Shown: positions 1 through 6,481, numbered from the stretch's first letter. The stretch: DNA of 7,161 nucleotides from Chlamydiota bacterium (GCA_021772365.1 JAJFMC010000159.1:1-7161), one strand, 5' to 3'. Made by a program: numbers and translations. Notes: a model not told the origin generated them from the sequence alone.

Positions 1-2
1 AT

Positions 3-689
3 GCCAAGGCTGAAAGTCGATCTGAGAAAAGATTGATGGCGGGACTAGAAATTGTCGCTTTACGGTCACAGATCGAGGTTCTTCGCCAATCTTTAGAGTT
101 TTTAAATCTGTCGAAAGACGTTCACGAACAAACACTCGCCCACACTCAAGAAGAAACTAATGTAGCTACTGGCAGAATAGTTAGCAGTGACTTGGATCTA
201 TTTTTTTATGTCCAAAAGGCAAAGAAGGAGGATGAAAAGTGGGAAGAAACTGAAAGTATAGTCAAGCGATATCAAGCACTAGAATCCGCTGCACTATCTG
301 AGTCTATTAGGAAAGAAAAAGATGAAAATTTTTTAAAGCTCGTTCAGGAGACAGACCAAGCAGAAATACAAGAAGCAATTGCCAGCAATCACTATATTTT
401 TTCATTGATTCAGTTTAACTTAGCACAGGTTATAAATAATCCTGAGCAAATTGATTTTTATAACACACAGCAGAAAGTTGAGAGTTGGCAGAAAGCACTA
501 AAGTTATTTAAAGCTAGTATGGGGGAATGGAAGAACCAAGCGGAGCGCCTACTTCAACGTGTAGGTCAGATCCTTGCAACGAATGAAAAGAACCAGAAGA
601 AAGAACTAGACAAAATAACCCCCGATGCAGCAAGAGCTACTTCAGCTTTCACAAGAGAATTTGGTCCTCATCCAACAGCTCGAAAATGA
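3..689 (+). CDS. N-terminal coiled-coil part of a large MscS-type channel, partial at the left edge and frameshifted at its 3' end
   Basis: The frame is open from the first codon in the window with no stop, so the gene very likely starts upstream. A TTG at 33 and an ATG at 36 are possible starts, but no convincing Shine-Dalgarno precedes them. The product is hydrophilic and rich in Glu, Lys and Gln, with long heptad-like helical stretches, for example the first 30 residues after the ATG and the part just before the end. No membrane helix is visible. Large MscS/MscK-type channels carry such helical regions, usually periplasmic, ahead of the pore. The last ~22 residues, after codon 621, look unlike the rest (Ala, Thr, Arg, Pro). 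The +1 frame there continues the coiled coil into the channel domain, so this tail is probably read out of frame. It could instead be a separate coiled-coil protein, but the 65-nt overlap and smooth continuation argue against that. Confidence 0.6.
   Translation, partial: AKAESRSEKRLMAGLEIVALRSQIEVLRQSLEFLNLSKDVHEQTLAHTQEETNVATGRIVSSDLDLFFYVQKAKKEDEKWEETESIVKRYQALESAALSESIRKEKDENFLKLVQETDQAEIQEAIASNHYIFSLIQFNLAQVINNPEQIDFYNTQQKVESWQKALKLFKASMGEWKNQAERLLQRVGQILATNEKNQKKELDKITPDAARATSAFTREFGPHPTARK
619..623 (+). other. CCCCC run: probable frameshift site joining the two channel frames
   Basis: Removing one C from this five-C run joins the upstream frame (ending ...KELDKITP) directly to the downstream frame (MQQELLQLSQENL...). 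The result is an unbroken Gln/Leu-rich coiled coil. The ATG at 625 has no good Shine-Dalgarno at normal spacing; the nearest purine run is about 15-20 nt upstream. Internal initiation is therefore a weaker explanation than a frameshift. Whether this is a true mutation, a variable-length tract, a programmed shift or a sequencing error cannot be told from one sequence. Confidence 0.55.
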
Positions 690-1662
690 AATTGGAGACA
701 CTCAGTTCCTTTTAGAAATTCTTGCCCAGAAAGTCTCTGCACAAATTGGTGGGGGAAAATTCTGGTTAAGGTACTTTCTTGACTCCATAAAAACGGCTTA
801 CACGAAAACTGTCTATTGGCTAACAAGAGAGATGTTTATTGTAGGAAAAAACCCCATTACTTTACTGAACATTCTTGAGTTTGTCTTTATTATCATCTTT
901 ACAATATGGATTTCTAAAGTTCTACTAACAACACTGACTCGCTTTGCTCATAGAAGAAAGGGAATCAAGAAGTCCTTAGTCTACCGAGTTTCTCGGTTGA
1001 TCTATTATCTTTTACTCGCCATTGGTCTTGTCGTTGCGTTATCAGCTATCGGATTTGACTTTTCAAATTTCGTTCTCATAGCAGGAGCTCTGGGTGTAGG
1101 TATCGGTTTCGGTTTGCAATCGATCTTTAATAACTTCATTTCAGGAATCATTATTTTATTTGAAAGCCACTTGAAAGTTGGAGACTACATCGAGCTAGAC
1201 ACGGGGATAAAAGGTGAAGTTAGGGAAATCAACGTGCGTAGTACAGTGGTTACTGACAACGATGGAATTGATGTCCTTGTGCCAAATTCGGAAATTATCA
1301 GTAACAAAGTGCTCAACTGGACATTAAAAGTCCCCTATCGCCGCTTTCACATCCCTTTTACCGTGGCGTATGGTACTGATAAAGATCTATTGGCTAAACT
1401 TATTGTTCAAGCTGCAAAAAACATTCCTCATACGTTAACAAAACTTGGAATCCCTGATCCGGTTGTTCGCCTTAACAAGCTCGGAGATTATGGAATGGAG
1501 TTTGAGCTTGTTGTGTGGGTTACAGAGAAATATACCAAGCGAACGCGGACGACGCGTTCTGACTACCTTTGGACGATTGAGACGACCCTTGCAGAACATA
1601 ATATTACAATACCATATCCACAACTCGACTTACGCGTCAATCCTGACAAACTCAAAAAATAA
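625..1662 (+). CDS. MscS-family mechanosensitive ion channel, C-terminal pore and cytoplasmic domains
   Basis: This inner-membrane channel subunit is expected to open under membrane tension and release solutes during hypo-osmotic shock. Residues 1-40 are coiled coil. Three membrane helices follow at about 79-104, 120-142 and 148-178. The third is the MscS pore helix: an Ala/Gly-rich first half (about 151-164, with AGALGVGIGFG) runs into QSIFNNFISG and an amphipathic second half ending ILFE. Residues 182-235 match the MscS beta domain (HLKVGDYIEL, GEVREINVRSTVV, VLVPNSEIIS). About 236-340 is the alpha/beta cage ending in the typical IPYPQLDLRV. The listed ATG is only the first start codon in this frame. 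The true N-terminus probably lies in the upstream frame, making this the 3' part of a split gene. On its own it still holds a full MscS core and might work if translated. Family assignment is very secure; the start is not. Confidence 0.93.
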   Translation: MQQELLQLSQENLVLIQQLENEIGDTQFLLEILAQKVSAQIGGGKFWLRYFLDSIKTAYTKTVYWLTREMFIVGKNPITLLNILEFVFIIIFTIWISKVLLTTLTRFAHRRKGIKKSLVYRVSRLIYYLLLAIGLVVALSAIGFDFSNFVLIAGALGVGIGFGLQSIFNNFISGIIILFESHLKVGDYIELDTGIKGEVREINVRSTVVTDNDGIDVLVPNSEIISNKVLNWTLKVPYRRFHIPFTVAYGTDKDLLAKLIVQAAKNIPHTLTKLGIPDPVVRLNKLGDYGMEFELVVWVTEKYTKRTRTTRSDYLWTIETTLAEHNITIPYPQLDLRVNPDKLKK

Positions 1663-1710
1663 TCAGAAACTATCGAGGGAGTTGACGGCATTGAATTAAC
1701 CCCAACCTTC

Positions 1711-1734
1711 GAATTTTTTTGAACAAAATTCAAA
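1711..1734 (+). terminator. Weak AT-rich inverted repeat after the channel gene, possible terminator
   Basis: GAATTTT (1711-1717) can pair with AAAATTC (1725-1731) across a 7-nt loop. An alternative pairing is TTTGAA (1718-1723) with TTCAAA (1729-1734). Both stems are short and AT-only or nearly so, and no U tract follows. It could serve as a weak terminator for the channel gene or be chance in AT-rich DNA. I see no other structure in the 185-nt gap between 1663 and 1847. Confidence 0.2.
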
Positions 1735-1847
1735 ATCGTGTTTAGTTAGTCTCCATAGTTCCAATTTGCCGGACTCTACCGAATTCGTTCACGGCCCTTT
1801 AATTATGAAGAGCATGAGCCACTAAAACAACACTATGGAGAAGAGAC

Positions 1848-3578
1848 ATGACGATTAATATGCAAGAGGACATCAATAGCATTGTAGAAATGAAACGCAT
1901 CAATGAAATGACTAACCTTTACGACCTAGTTCCGGAAAAATGCAGACCTGTTGCAAAAAAAATGCCTGCTCCAGTGAACAGCTTTCACCAATCGCTTTTT
2001 TCTTTTTCATCCACAGCAATCAGAACAGTCGAGGTTAACGACACAACAGCTCAGATGAAAAAGGCCAAATATGCCTTTCTAAAAATAATTATGAGATGGG
2101 GAAATGAGCTTTCTAACTACTACTGGAACATACATTTAGTGCCCTCAAAGCTTGAGGTTTTCCAACAATCTATATTGGAAGTCATTGAGCAGAACAAGCT
2201 CAACATTATCAAGACAAAACTTAACGAACTGGGAATCAAATCAAAGACCCTACACAACTCAATCTTTCAATTAAAAAAAGAGATGAATGGTGTGGCAAAC
2301 GCACCACTTATTAAAGAACTAAAACGTGAAAAAACCGTTTCCATTTACACGCCTCACCCCCTTTCAAAAGATGATGATACAGATTCCCCTTCTCTAAAGA
2401 ACAGATCTTCTCCATCGAATACCGACAACCATTCAATGAAACGATCAAAATCGGAAAGTAATATCTCGTCATTGATCAAAGACACGACACTTGACGAAGA
2501 TGATCGAGTTCTTTCCGAAGGTGAAGAAACATCGTTTGATGATGAAAGAGATATCCTTTACGAGCTGCAAGCCCAAAGTTTTATAAATCAATGTAATATG
2601 AATAAGAAAAATTGGCCACGAGATCTTGTAGATCAGTTTTCCACAGTTACTTGTCCGCAAATTATCAACTCCATCGGTAAACTTGCATCGTTCCCTCAAA
2701 TCGAAGTCCTCGTGGATAACATCCTTGGTAAAGAAGACATATACTGGAAACTAGGGCATTTGATGGGCGGGTTAGAACTCGATAATTTAAACACTGTCAT
2801 TTACAAACTTGATAAGCATCAGTTACTGCGAATTAACCAGGTTATTTCAGACAAACACTATACCGACTTAGACGCCATGAGCAAGTATTTCAAGGAGAGA
2901 GTGCGAGAGTGGATCTCTCAGTGCAACCACATGAAGGAAAAAATCGACAAACTATGCGAGCACCTTCGATTTAATGTCACGGGATGTAACCTCTCTAGAA
3001 ATGATCTCGATATCATTACAGCATACACACATGAAGTCGAGAGCTTAGAATGTATATCCAGGAAAATAGGATGGCTGACCAAGAATGTTGTAACAAACTT
3101 GGAATGGATGCATGCATCAACAGAGGGTATCCACAAAGACTACCAAAAGTATATTACCCGACTGACAGAAAAACATGAATATCAAGGAAGGGAATCTGGT
3201 TGTGTTTGGGGGATCATCTATCGTTTATCCTTCGCAAGGTTGTTCTGTAAAGAAATAAAAGCTGGAAATAATATGTGTTACAATGAAAAAAATGCCACAG
3301 AAACGTTCGCCGACTGGGTTATAACCCACCCTTCCGACTACAGAAAAGTAGGTCTTCTTGGTGATATTTCAGAAAGTAAATTCGTTCTCTTAAAACAGGA
3401 CAAGTTACGTCTAAAAGAAGTAGCGAAAGCTGTTTTAAGAGAGCTAGGTATTGAAAAAATTAAACACTGGAAACAGAGAGAAATCTTCAATTACACTTTA
3501 TTTAAAGAATACCTCAACAAACCCGAAGCCCGTAAAATCGTAAATACAACCATAAGCAAGCTATTGGCTTGTGATTAA
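1848..3578 (+). CDS. Protein of unknown function with helical regions and a charged, serine-rich linker (576 aa)
   Basis: I do not recognise this protein. The start ATG is well supported by GGAGAAGAG at 1837-1845. There is no signal peptide and no membrane helix, so it is soluble. Residues about 65-165 are predicted by eye to be mostly helical and basic (QMKKAKYAFLKIIMRWGNEL, then Lys/Glu/Leu-rich helices). Residues about 168-235 form a low-complexity linker rich in Ser, Asp, Glu and Lys, first mixed charge (SKDDDTDSPS, MKRSKSESN), then acidic (DEDDR, EGEETSFDDERD). From about 236 to the end the protein is again ordered-looking and helical, with scattered Cys and Trp. It lies 49 nt upstream of the hydrolase gene and is probably co-transcribed with it. 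A soluble two-domain protein joined by a disordered linker would fit a secreted effector of a host-associated bacterium or a scaffold protein. Neither role is shown by the sequence. Confidence 0.85.
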   Translation: MTINMQEDINSIVEMKRINEMTNLYDLVPEKCRPVAKKMPAPVNSFHQSLFSFSSTAIRTVEVNDTTAQMKKAKYAFLKIIMRWGNELSNYYWNIHLVPSKLEVFQQSILEVIEQNKLNIIKTKLNELGIKSKTLHNSIFQLKKEMNGVANAPLIKELKREKTVSIYTPHPLSKDDDTDSPSLKNRSSPSNTDNHSMKRSKSESNISSLIKDTTLDEDDRVLSEGEETSFDDERDILYELQAQSFINQCNMNKKNWPRDLVDQFSTVTCPQIINSIGKLASFPQIEVLVDNILGKEDIYWKLGHLMGGLELDNLNTVIYKLDKHQLLRINQVISDKHYTDLDAMSKYFKERVREWISQCNHMKEKIDKLCEHLRFNVTGCNLSRNDLDIITAYTHEVESLECISRKIGWLTKNVVTNLEWMHASTEGIHKDYQKYITRLTEKHEYQGRESGCVWGIIYRLSFARLFCKEIKAGNNMCYNEKNATETFADWVITHPSDYRKVGLLGDISESKFVLLKQDKLRLKEVAKAVLRELGIEKIKHWKQREIFNYTLFKEYLNKPEARKIVNTTISKLLACD

Positions 3579-3613
3579 TCTGAGAAATAGATAATTTGTA
3601 CTCTAGATCAACT

Positions 3614-3618
3614 GGAGG
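3614..3618 (+). promoter_or_regulatory. Strong Shine-Dalgarno (GGAGG) for the hydrolase gene
   Basis: GGAGG lies 9 nt before the ATG at 3628 and fixes that start. The reading frame, the family's usual N-terminus and the length all agree with it. Confidence 0.75.
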
Positions 3619-3627
3619 ACCGGACAA

Positions 3628-4359
3628 ATGGAAAGACACACCATCGACTATCAATGCAATGGCACAACATGTAAGGGATTTCTCGTGCATAACGAAATTG
3701 TTCGTGAGCCTCGTCCAGGAATCATTTTGGCCCCCGCATGGAACGGTCAAGATGATTTTGTGAGAGAAAAAGCCGAGGACCTTGCTCGCTTGGGATATGT
3801 AGCTTTTGCTGCAGATATTTATGGAGAGGGGCAAACCGCAGAAACCGATGAGCAAGCTGGCGAGTTAATGATGCCCTTTTTCAAAGACCGCCAACTATTG
3901 CGTAACCGCATTCACGCAGCTTATGAGACCATTAAGAAACAGGAACTTGTCGACAAAAAGAATATAGGAGCCATTGGGTTCTGTTTTGGAGGCCTAACGG
4001 TGATAGAATTATTGAGAAACGGTGACAGTGTGAAGGGTGTGGTCAGTTTTCATGGAGTGCTAGGAAATCAGATGGGAGACATTGTTGCCACACCCCCTCC
4101 TAATGCCGAAAAAATCAAAGGTTCCCTGCTAATTCTACATGGCAATGATGACCCCCTTGTTTCCGGTGATGACATCAAAAATATTCAGCAAGAATTTACA
4201 GAAGCTAAAGTTGACTGGGAAATGATCGTTTACGGACATGCTGCTCATGCGTTTACCAATCCCAATTTAAAAGACCCATCAACAGGGCTAGCTTTTAATG
4301 AAACGGCCAATGATCGCTCATGGGTTGCAATGAAAAACTTTTTCAACGAACTTTTCTAA
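3628..4359 (+). CDS. Dienelactone hydrolase family alpha/beta hydrolase
   Basis: This is a cytoplasmic alpha/beta-hydrolase of the dienelactone hydrolase (carboxymethylenebutenolidase-like) family. Classical members hydrolyse dienelactone to maleylacetate; most relatives in non-degraders are esterases of unknown substrate. The 243 residues match the usual family length of about 230-250. The nucleophile elbow is GFCFGG at 117-122, with Cys119 as nucleophile, as is typical of this family rather than Ser. The acid is probably Asp175 in HGNDDPLV, and the histidine is His207 in the C-terminal HAFTNP signature. An early strand with GIILAPAWNG would form the oxyanion side. No signal peptide is present. 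It stands 49 nt after the unknown protein and 14 nt before a small membrane protein, so it is likely in an operon. No aromatic-degradation genes are nearby, so a chlorocatechol role is unlikely. Family is secure, substrate unknown. Confidence 0.95.
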   Translation: MERHTIDYQCNGTTCKGFLVHNEIVREPRPGIILAPAWNGQDDFVREKAEDLARLGYVAFAADIYGEGQTAETDEQAGELMMPFFKDRQLLRNRIHAAYETIKKQELVDKKNIGAIGFCFGGLTVIELLRNGDSVKGVVSFHGVLGNQMGDIVATPPPNAEKIKGSLLILHGNDDPLVSGDDIKNIQQEFTEAKVDWEMIVYGHAAHAFTNPNLKDPSTGLAFNETANDRSWVAMKNFFNELF

Positions 4360-4367
4360 GGAAGAGG
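4360..4367 (+). promoter_or_regulatory. Shine-Dalgarno (GGAAGAGG) that sets the start of the small membrane protein
   Basis: GGAAGAGG begins right after the hydrolase stop codon and leaves 6 nt to the ATG at 4374. This favours 4374 over an in-frame ATG at 4320 that lies inside the hydrolase gene and would add 18 polar residues without an obvious ribosome site. Confidence 0.7.
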
Positions 4368-4373
4368 TATCAA

Positions 4374-4691
4374 ATGACTGCTATTGTATATTCCATCATA
4401 ATTTACGCTCTTGTGGTTCTTTTAGGTGGTGTGATTGGTTTTGTCAAAGCTGGTAGTACCGCTTCTATTGTCATGGGTGTAGGTTTTGCACTTTTATTGC
4501 TGCTTTCTTCACTGTTAGTTCATAAAAAAATGGCAATTGGCTTGTACATGTCTTTACTGCTAATGGGATTTCTCGCTTGTTTTTTCGGGTACCGATTTTT
4601 TAGCAGCTATAAGTTTATGCCAGCGGGATTGATGTTGATTTTGAGTATCATCAACTTCGCCTATATTTTCTGTAGCCGTCCCAAGGGTTAA
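4374..4691 (+). CDS. Small four-helix membrane protein, TMEM14 (Tmemb_14/UPF0136) family
   Basis: This 105-residue, very hydrophobic protein has about four membrane helices: near residues 5-24, 28-48, 52-72 and 80-98. The first carries the family's conserved pattern of a Gly-rich helix followed by a Lys and small residues (LLGGVIGFVKAGSTAS). This region and the short length match the TMEM14 family, found in bacteria, plastids and mitochondria. Eukaryotic members are implicated in porphyrin or fatty-acid transport; bacterial members have no settled function. The C-terminus is short and basic (CSRPKG). I chose the ATG at 4374 because a ribosome site directly precedes it and the protein then begins immediately with its first helix. 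It follows the hydrolase by 14 nt, so the two are almost certainly co-transcribed. A functional link between them is not established. Confidence 0.85.
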   Translation: MTAIVYSIIIYALVVLLGGVIGFVKAGSTASIVMGVGFALLLLLSSLLVHKKMAIGLYMSLLLMGFLACFFGYRFFSSYKFMPAGLMLILSIINFAYIFCSRPKG

Positions 4692-4699
4692 CATCGTTA

Positions 4700-4730
4700 G
4701 CCGCCTATGCCCCACAGAGGCTCAGGCGGT
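4700..4730 (+). terminator. GC-rich hairpin after the operon, likely terminator without a close U tract
   Basis: CCGCCT (4701-4706) pairs with AGGCGG (4724-4729). After a 2-by-2 internal loop, GCC (4709-4711) pairs with GGC (4719-4721) around a 7-nt loop, and G4700 and T4730 can add a wobble pair. The hairpin begins 10 nt after the stop codon, where a transcription end is expected. The only T run (4741-4744) lies about 11 nt downstream, so it is not a textbook intrinsic terminator. It may work as one, or protect the 3' end of the mRNA. Confidence 0.5.
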
Positions 4731-4766
4731 AAACCTCAAATTTTCTTACGTAGGTATTGGATGAAT

Positions 4767-4927
4767 ATATACTGCTCGCACTTGAATATGAGAATTTTGC
4801 CAAAGTCGGCGCCCTAGATTGCTCGGCAGGGAAATTGCCAATAGCCATCTATGGGTGATTTTCATGCTGAACAAGATCGGGATGCCGGCACAGGAAAAAT
4901 TCTCAGATTGAAGTGAGAGTAGTATAT
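4767..4927. repeat. 161-bp imperfect palindrome, MITE-like or dispersed palindromic repeat
   Basis: The outer 32 bases (4767-4798) pair with 4896-4927. By base-by-base comparison 28 of 32 positions are Watson-Crick, one is G-T wobble (4774/4920), and mismatches fall at 4778, 4784 and 4788. The best block is TGAGAATTTT (4789-4798) against AAAATTCTCA (4896-4905). The complementarity continues inward with one shift: GTCGGCG (4805-4811) pairs with TGCCGGC (4883-4889) using two wobbles. GCTCGGCAGG (4821-4830) pairs with CATGCTGAAC (4863-4872) with one mismatch and two wobbles. The tip is CCAT-CT-ATGG (4845-4854). The whole segment can thus fold as one long hairpin. It has no credible gene and is more G+C rich in its inner part than the flanks. 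Such structures are typical of miniature inverted-repeat elements; a structured RNA is the alternative. Confidence 0.75.
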
Positions 4928-5029
4928 GCATTACTTCCCCCCTTACTCACACGGTATGCTCTCCCCTTTTTTTACGACACTGAAATAAACAAATACCTTT
5001 ACACTTCTTAACAACCTCTTAATACTTCA
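4928..5029. other. AT-rich gene-free spacer with pyrimidine tracts
   Basis: Between the palindrome and the next promoter candidate there is no reading frame of note. The + strand carries two C/T-rich runs, CCCCCC near 4937 and CCCCTTTTTTT at about 4964-4974. No stable hairpin precedes the T run, so I do not call it a terminator. From about 4980 to 5090 the sequence is very AT-rich. Confidence 0.4.
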
Positions 5030-5058
5030 TTTACATTAAAAACACAATTAAATATTAA
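5030..5058 (+). promoter_or_regulatory. Candidate sigma70-type promoter for the 450-aa protein
   Basis: TTTACA (5030-5035) resembles the -35 consensus. It is followed after exactly 17 nt by TATTAA (5053-5058), which matches 4 of 6 -10 positions. Transcription would begin about 25-30 nt before the start codon region. In such AT-rich DNA, chance matches are common. Confidence 0.35.
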
Positions 5059-5096
5059 TATAGTTACTTTAACACATAAAACTATAACTACTGAGA

Positions 5097-6449
5097 GTGA
5101 TTTTGATAAACCTAAACATTAAACAAGTTAATCAAGTACTAAAAAAGAATAAATCGCTTTATCTTAACGAAAACAAGAACTGGAAAGTTGCTGGTTTCAA
5201 GCAACGGTTAGCCAGGGTTTTCGTTCCAGGTTACGCAAAACGTCACGACGCTGAAGGTGCCGAAGCGATATTTTCAAGGTTTCATGAACTTCTTACTCAA
5301 ATTCCGGCTACAGAAAAAGATGGAATCAAAGCAGAAGCAACGGCTGAAGAGCTCAAGCAGACTGCTGCTGCCGCAGATATTTACCTAAAAAAAGTTCTTG
5401 CAAGGCACTGGATTAAACCTAAACAAATCAAGCGCATCATGTCCAAGCTGAAGCAAGAGATTAACATCTACAAACTCGGCACAAAATTAGATCTCCCATT
5501 CAACGCCCTTAAGGACAACTCTGATTTTGTGAAATTCGCTCTTAAAAATCACCTTCAGTATAAAATCACCCCAGGACATCAAAAAAATGGGTGTGGTGTT
5601 ACTTATAACAATGGAACTTTCTATTTGCATAAACGCGGAGAAAATGACCAGCCAATCGCGACCCCATGGAAAGAAATTCCCAAAAGAAAATCGGGCGCCA
5701 TCGATGGACTGGAGCTTTTTGCATACGGATGGCAAAAGTACGACCCAAAAGTCAATTATCAGATTGATCCGGTAAAAATTTACGAAGCTAAAGGAGAAGA
5801 GGCTGAAAAACCAAGAATAGAGATCAAAACCATCCGCCCTAGTTACAGCCTAAAGACCATTGGCTTGGGAACCTTTGGACATTCATTTATTCGTATACAT
5901 GAACCAATATTAGATGATGATAAGAAGCCAACTGGAAAGGTTAAGGTGTATAGCATTGGATATAATCTTAGTAACCTAGTATTCAGAGACCCATTCGAAG
6001 ATATTAGTCGTCCGTCTTGTTCTACATTTAATGAACTTTCTTTTGAAGATGTAGAAGAAGCTAAAAAACTCATCACTGAACTCCGAAAATTAGAACTTGA
6101 AAAGAAAAACGATCGACACTACAGGTCTTCAGATAAAAAAATTGAACGTATTTATAAGCGATCAGTAGAAAAAACATGCGCAAATTTTGCATCAAATATC
6201 TACAAGGAGTTCACAGGTGTGAGGTTCAATGGTCGTCCAATAATCACTCGTATACTCTTTCCTTCTTTTCTAGATCCCCTTTTTGATAAAATATGGAATA
6301 TTCTTCCACCATTTCTGAACGGGATAAAGAAAAAGATTCAAATCATCACACGCGGCGAGTTCCCCCAAATGATGGTTTTCGAACACCACAAACACCCGAA
6401 GTATAGCCCTATAAAACAACGTCGTCATGCTGTAGCAGCAGCAGCTTAG
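5097..6449 (+). CDS. Putative cysteine enzyme of the permuted papain-like fold (NlpC/P60-, LRAT- or DUF4105-like), 450 aa
   Basis: I do not recognise the whole protein. Residues 1-130 are basic and helical (FKQRLARVFVPGYAKRHDAE, then Glu/Ala-rich helices), with no signal peptide. About 150-240 is probably a mixed or beta domain. In the C-terminal half, FGHSFIRI (His262) is followed 99 residues later by TCANFASNIY (Cys361). A His in a beta strand before a Cys at the start of a helix is the order seen in circularly permuted papain-fold proteins such as permuted NlpC/P60, LRAT and DUF4105 proteins. These act as amidases, peptidases or acyltransferases. The C-terminus is basic and ends in alanines encoded by GCA repeats. 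There is no ATG near the start: an in-frame stop at 5085 leaves GTG at 5097 or TTG at 5103. GAGAG at 5093-5097 suits the TTG better (448 aa). It has its own promoter region and appears monocistronic. The coding call is strong; the enzyme call is inference from two motifs. Confidence 0.85.
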   Translation: MILINLNIKQVNQVLKKNKSLYLNENKNWKVAGFKQRLARVFVPGYAKRHDAEGAEAIFSRFHELLTQIPATEKDGIKAEATAEELKQTAAAADIYLKKVLARHWIKPKQIKRIMSKLKQEINIYKLGTKLDLPFNALKDNSDFVKFALKNHLQYKITPGHQKNGCGVTYNNGTFYLHKRGENDQPIATPWKEIPKRKSGAIDGLELFAYGWQKYDPKVNYQIDPVKIYEAKGEEAEKPRIEIKTIRPSYSLKTIGLGTFGHSFIRIHEPILDDDKKPTGKVKVYSIGYNLSNLVFRDPFEDISRPSCSTFNELSFEDVEEAKKLITELRKLELEKKNDRHYRSSDKKIERIYKRSVEKTCANFASNIYKEFTGVRFNGRPIITRILFPSFLDPLFDKIWNILPPFLNGIKKKIQIITRGEFPQMMVFEHHKHPKYSPIKQRRHAVAAAA

Positions 6450-6454
6450 AGCCC

Positions 6455-6476
6455 TTGTAAAGATATTTATTTACAA
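6455..6476 (+). terminator. AT-rich inverted repeat after the 450-aa gene, weak terminator candidate
   Basis: TTGTAAA (6455-6461) pairs with TTTACAA (6470-6476) around an 8-nt loop, starting 6 nt after the stop codon. The stem is perfect over 7 bp but mostly A-T, and no U tract follows. It could be a weak terminator or a protein-binding palindrome just upstream of the next promoter. Confidence 0.25.
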
Positions 6477-6481
6477 AACTA

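Noticed and set aside
1445..1699. Plus-strand 84-codon frame inside and beyond the channel gene
   Set aside because: It overlaps the highly conserved cytoplasmic domain of MscS in another frame and has no family resemblance.
1766..1803. Possible promoter before the 576-aa gene (TTGCCG ... TTTAAT)
   Set aside because: The two boxes are 26 nt apart, far from the 16-18 nt needed, and no better pair is visible. A promoter is likely in this gap but I cannot place it.
3514..3855. Minus-strand 113-codon frame at the start of the hydrolase gene
   Set aside because: It is antisense to a gene with an intact, well-conserved family sequence and its own strong ribosome site.
4320..4373. Longer start for the TMEM14-like protein
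   Set aside because: It would overlap the end of the hydrolase gene and add 18 polar residues without a good ribosome site; the ATG at 4374 has one.
4767..4927. Intact insertion sequence or tRNA gene as the source of the palindrome
   Set aside because: The segment is far too short for a transposase and has no cloverleaf or CCA-type end; only the paired arms are present.
4746..4931. Minus-strand 61-codon open frame in the intergenic region
   Set aside because: It lies almost wholly on the palindromic element, has no recognisable domain and no ribosome site that I can see. The palindrome explains the sequence better.
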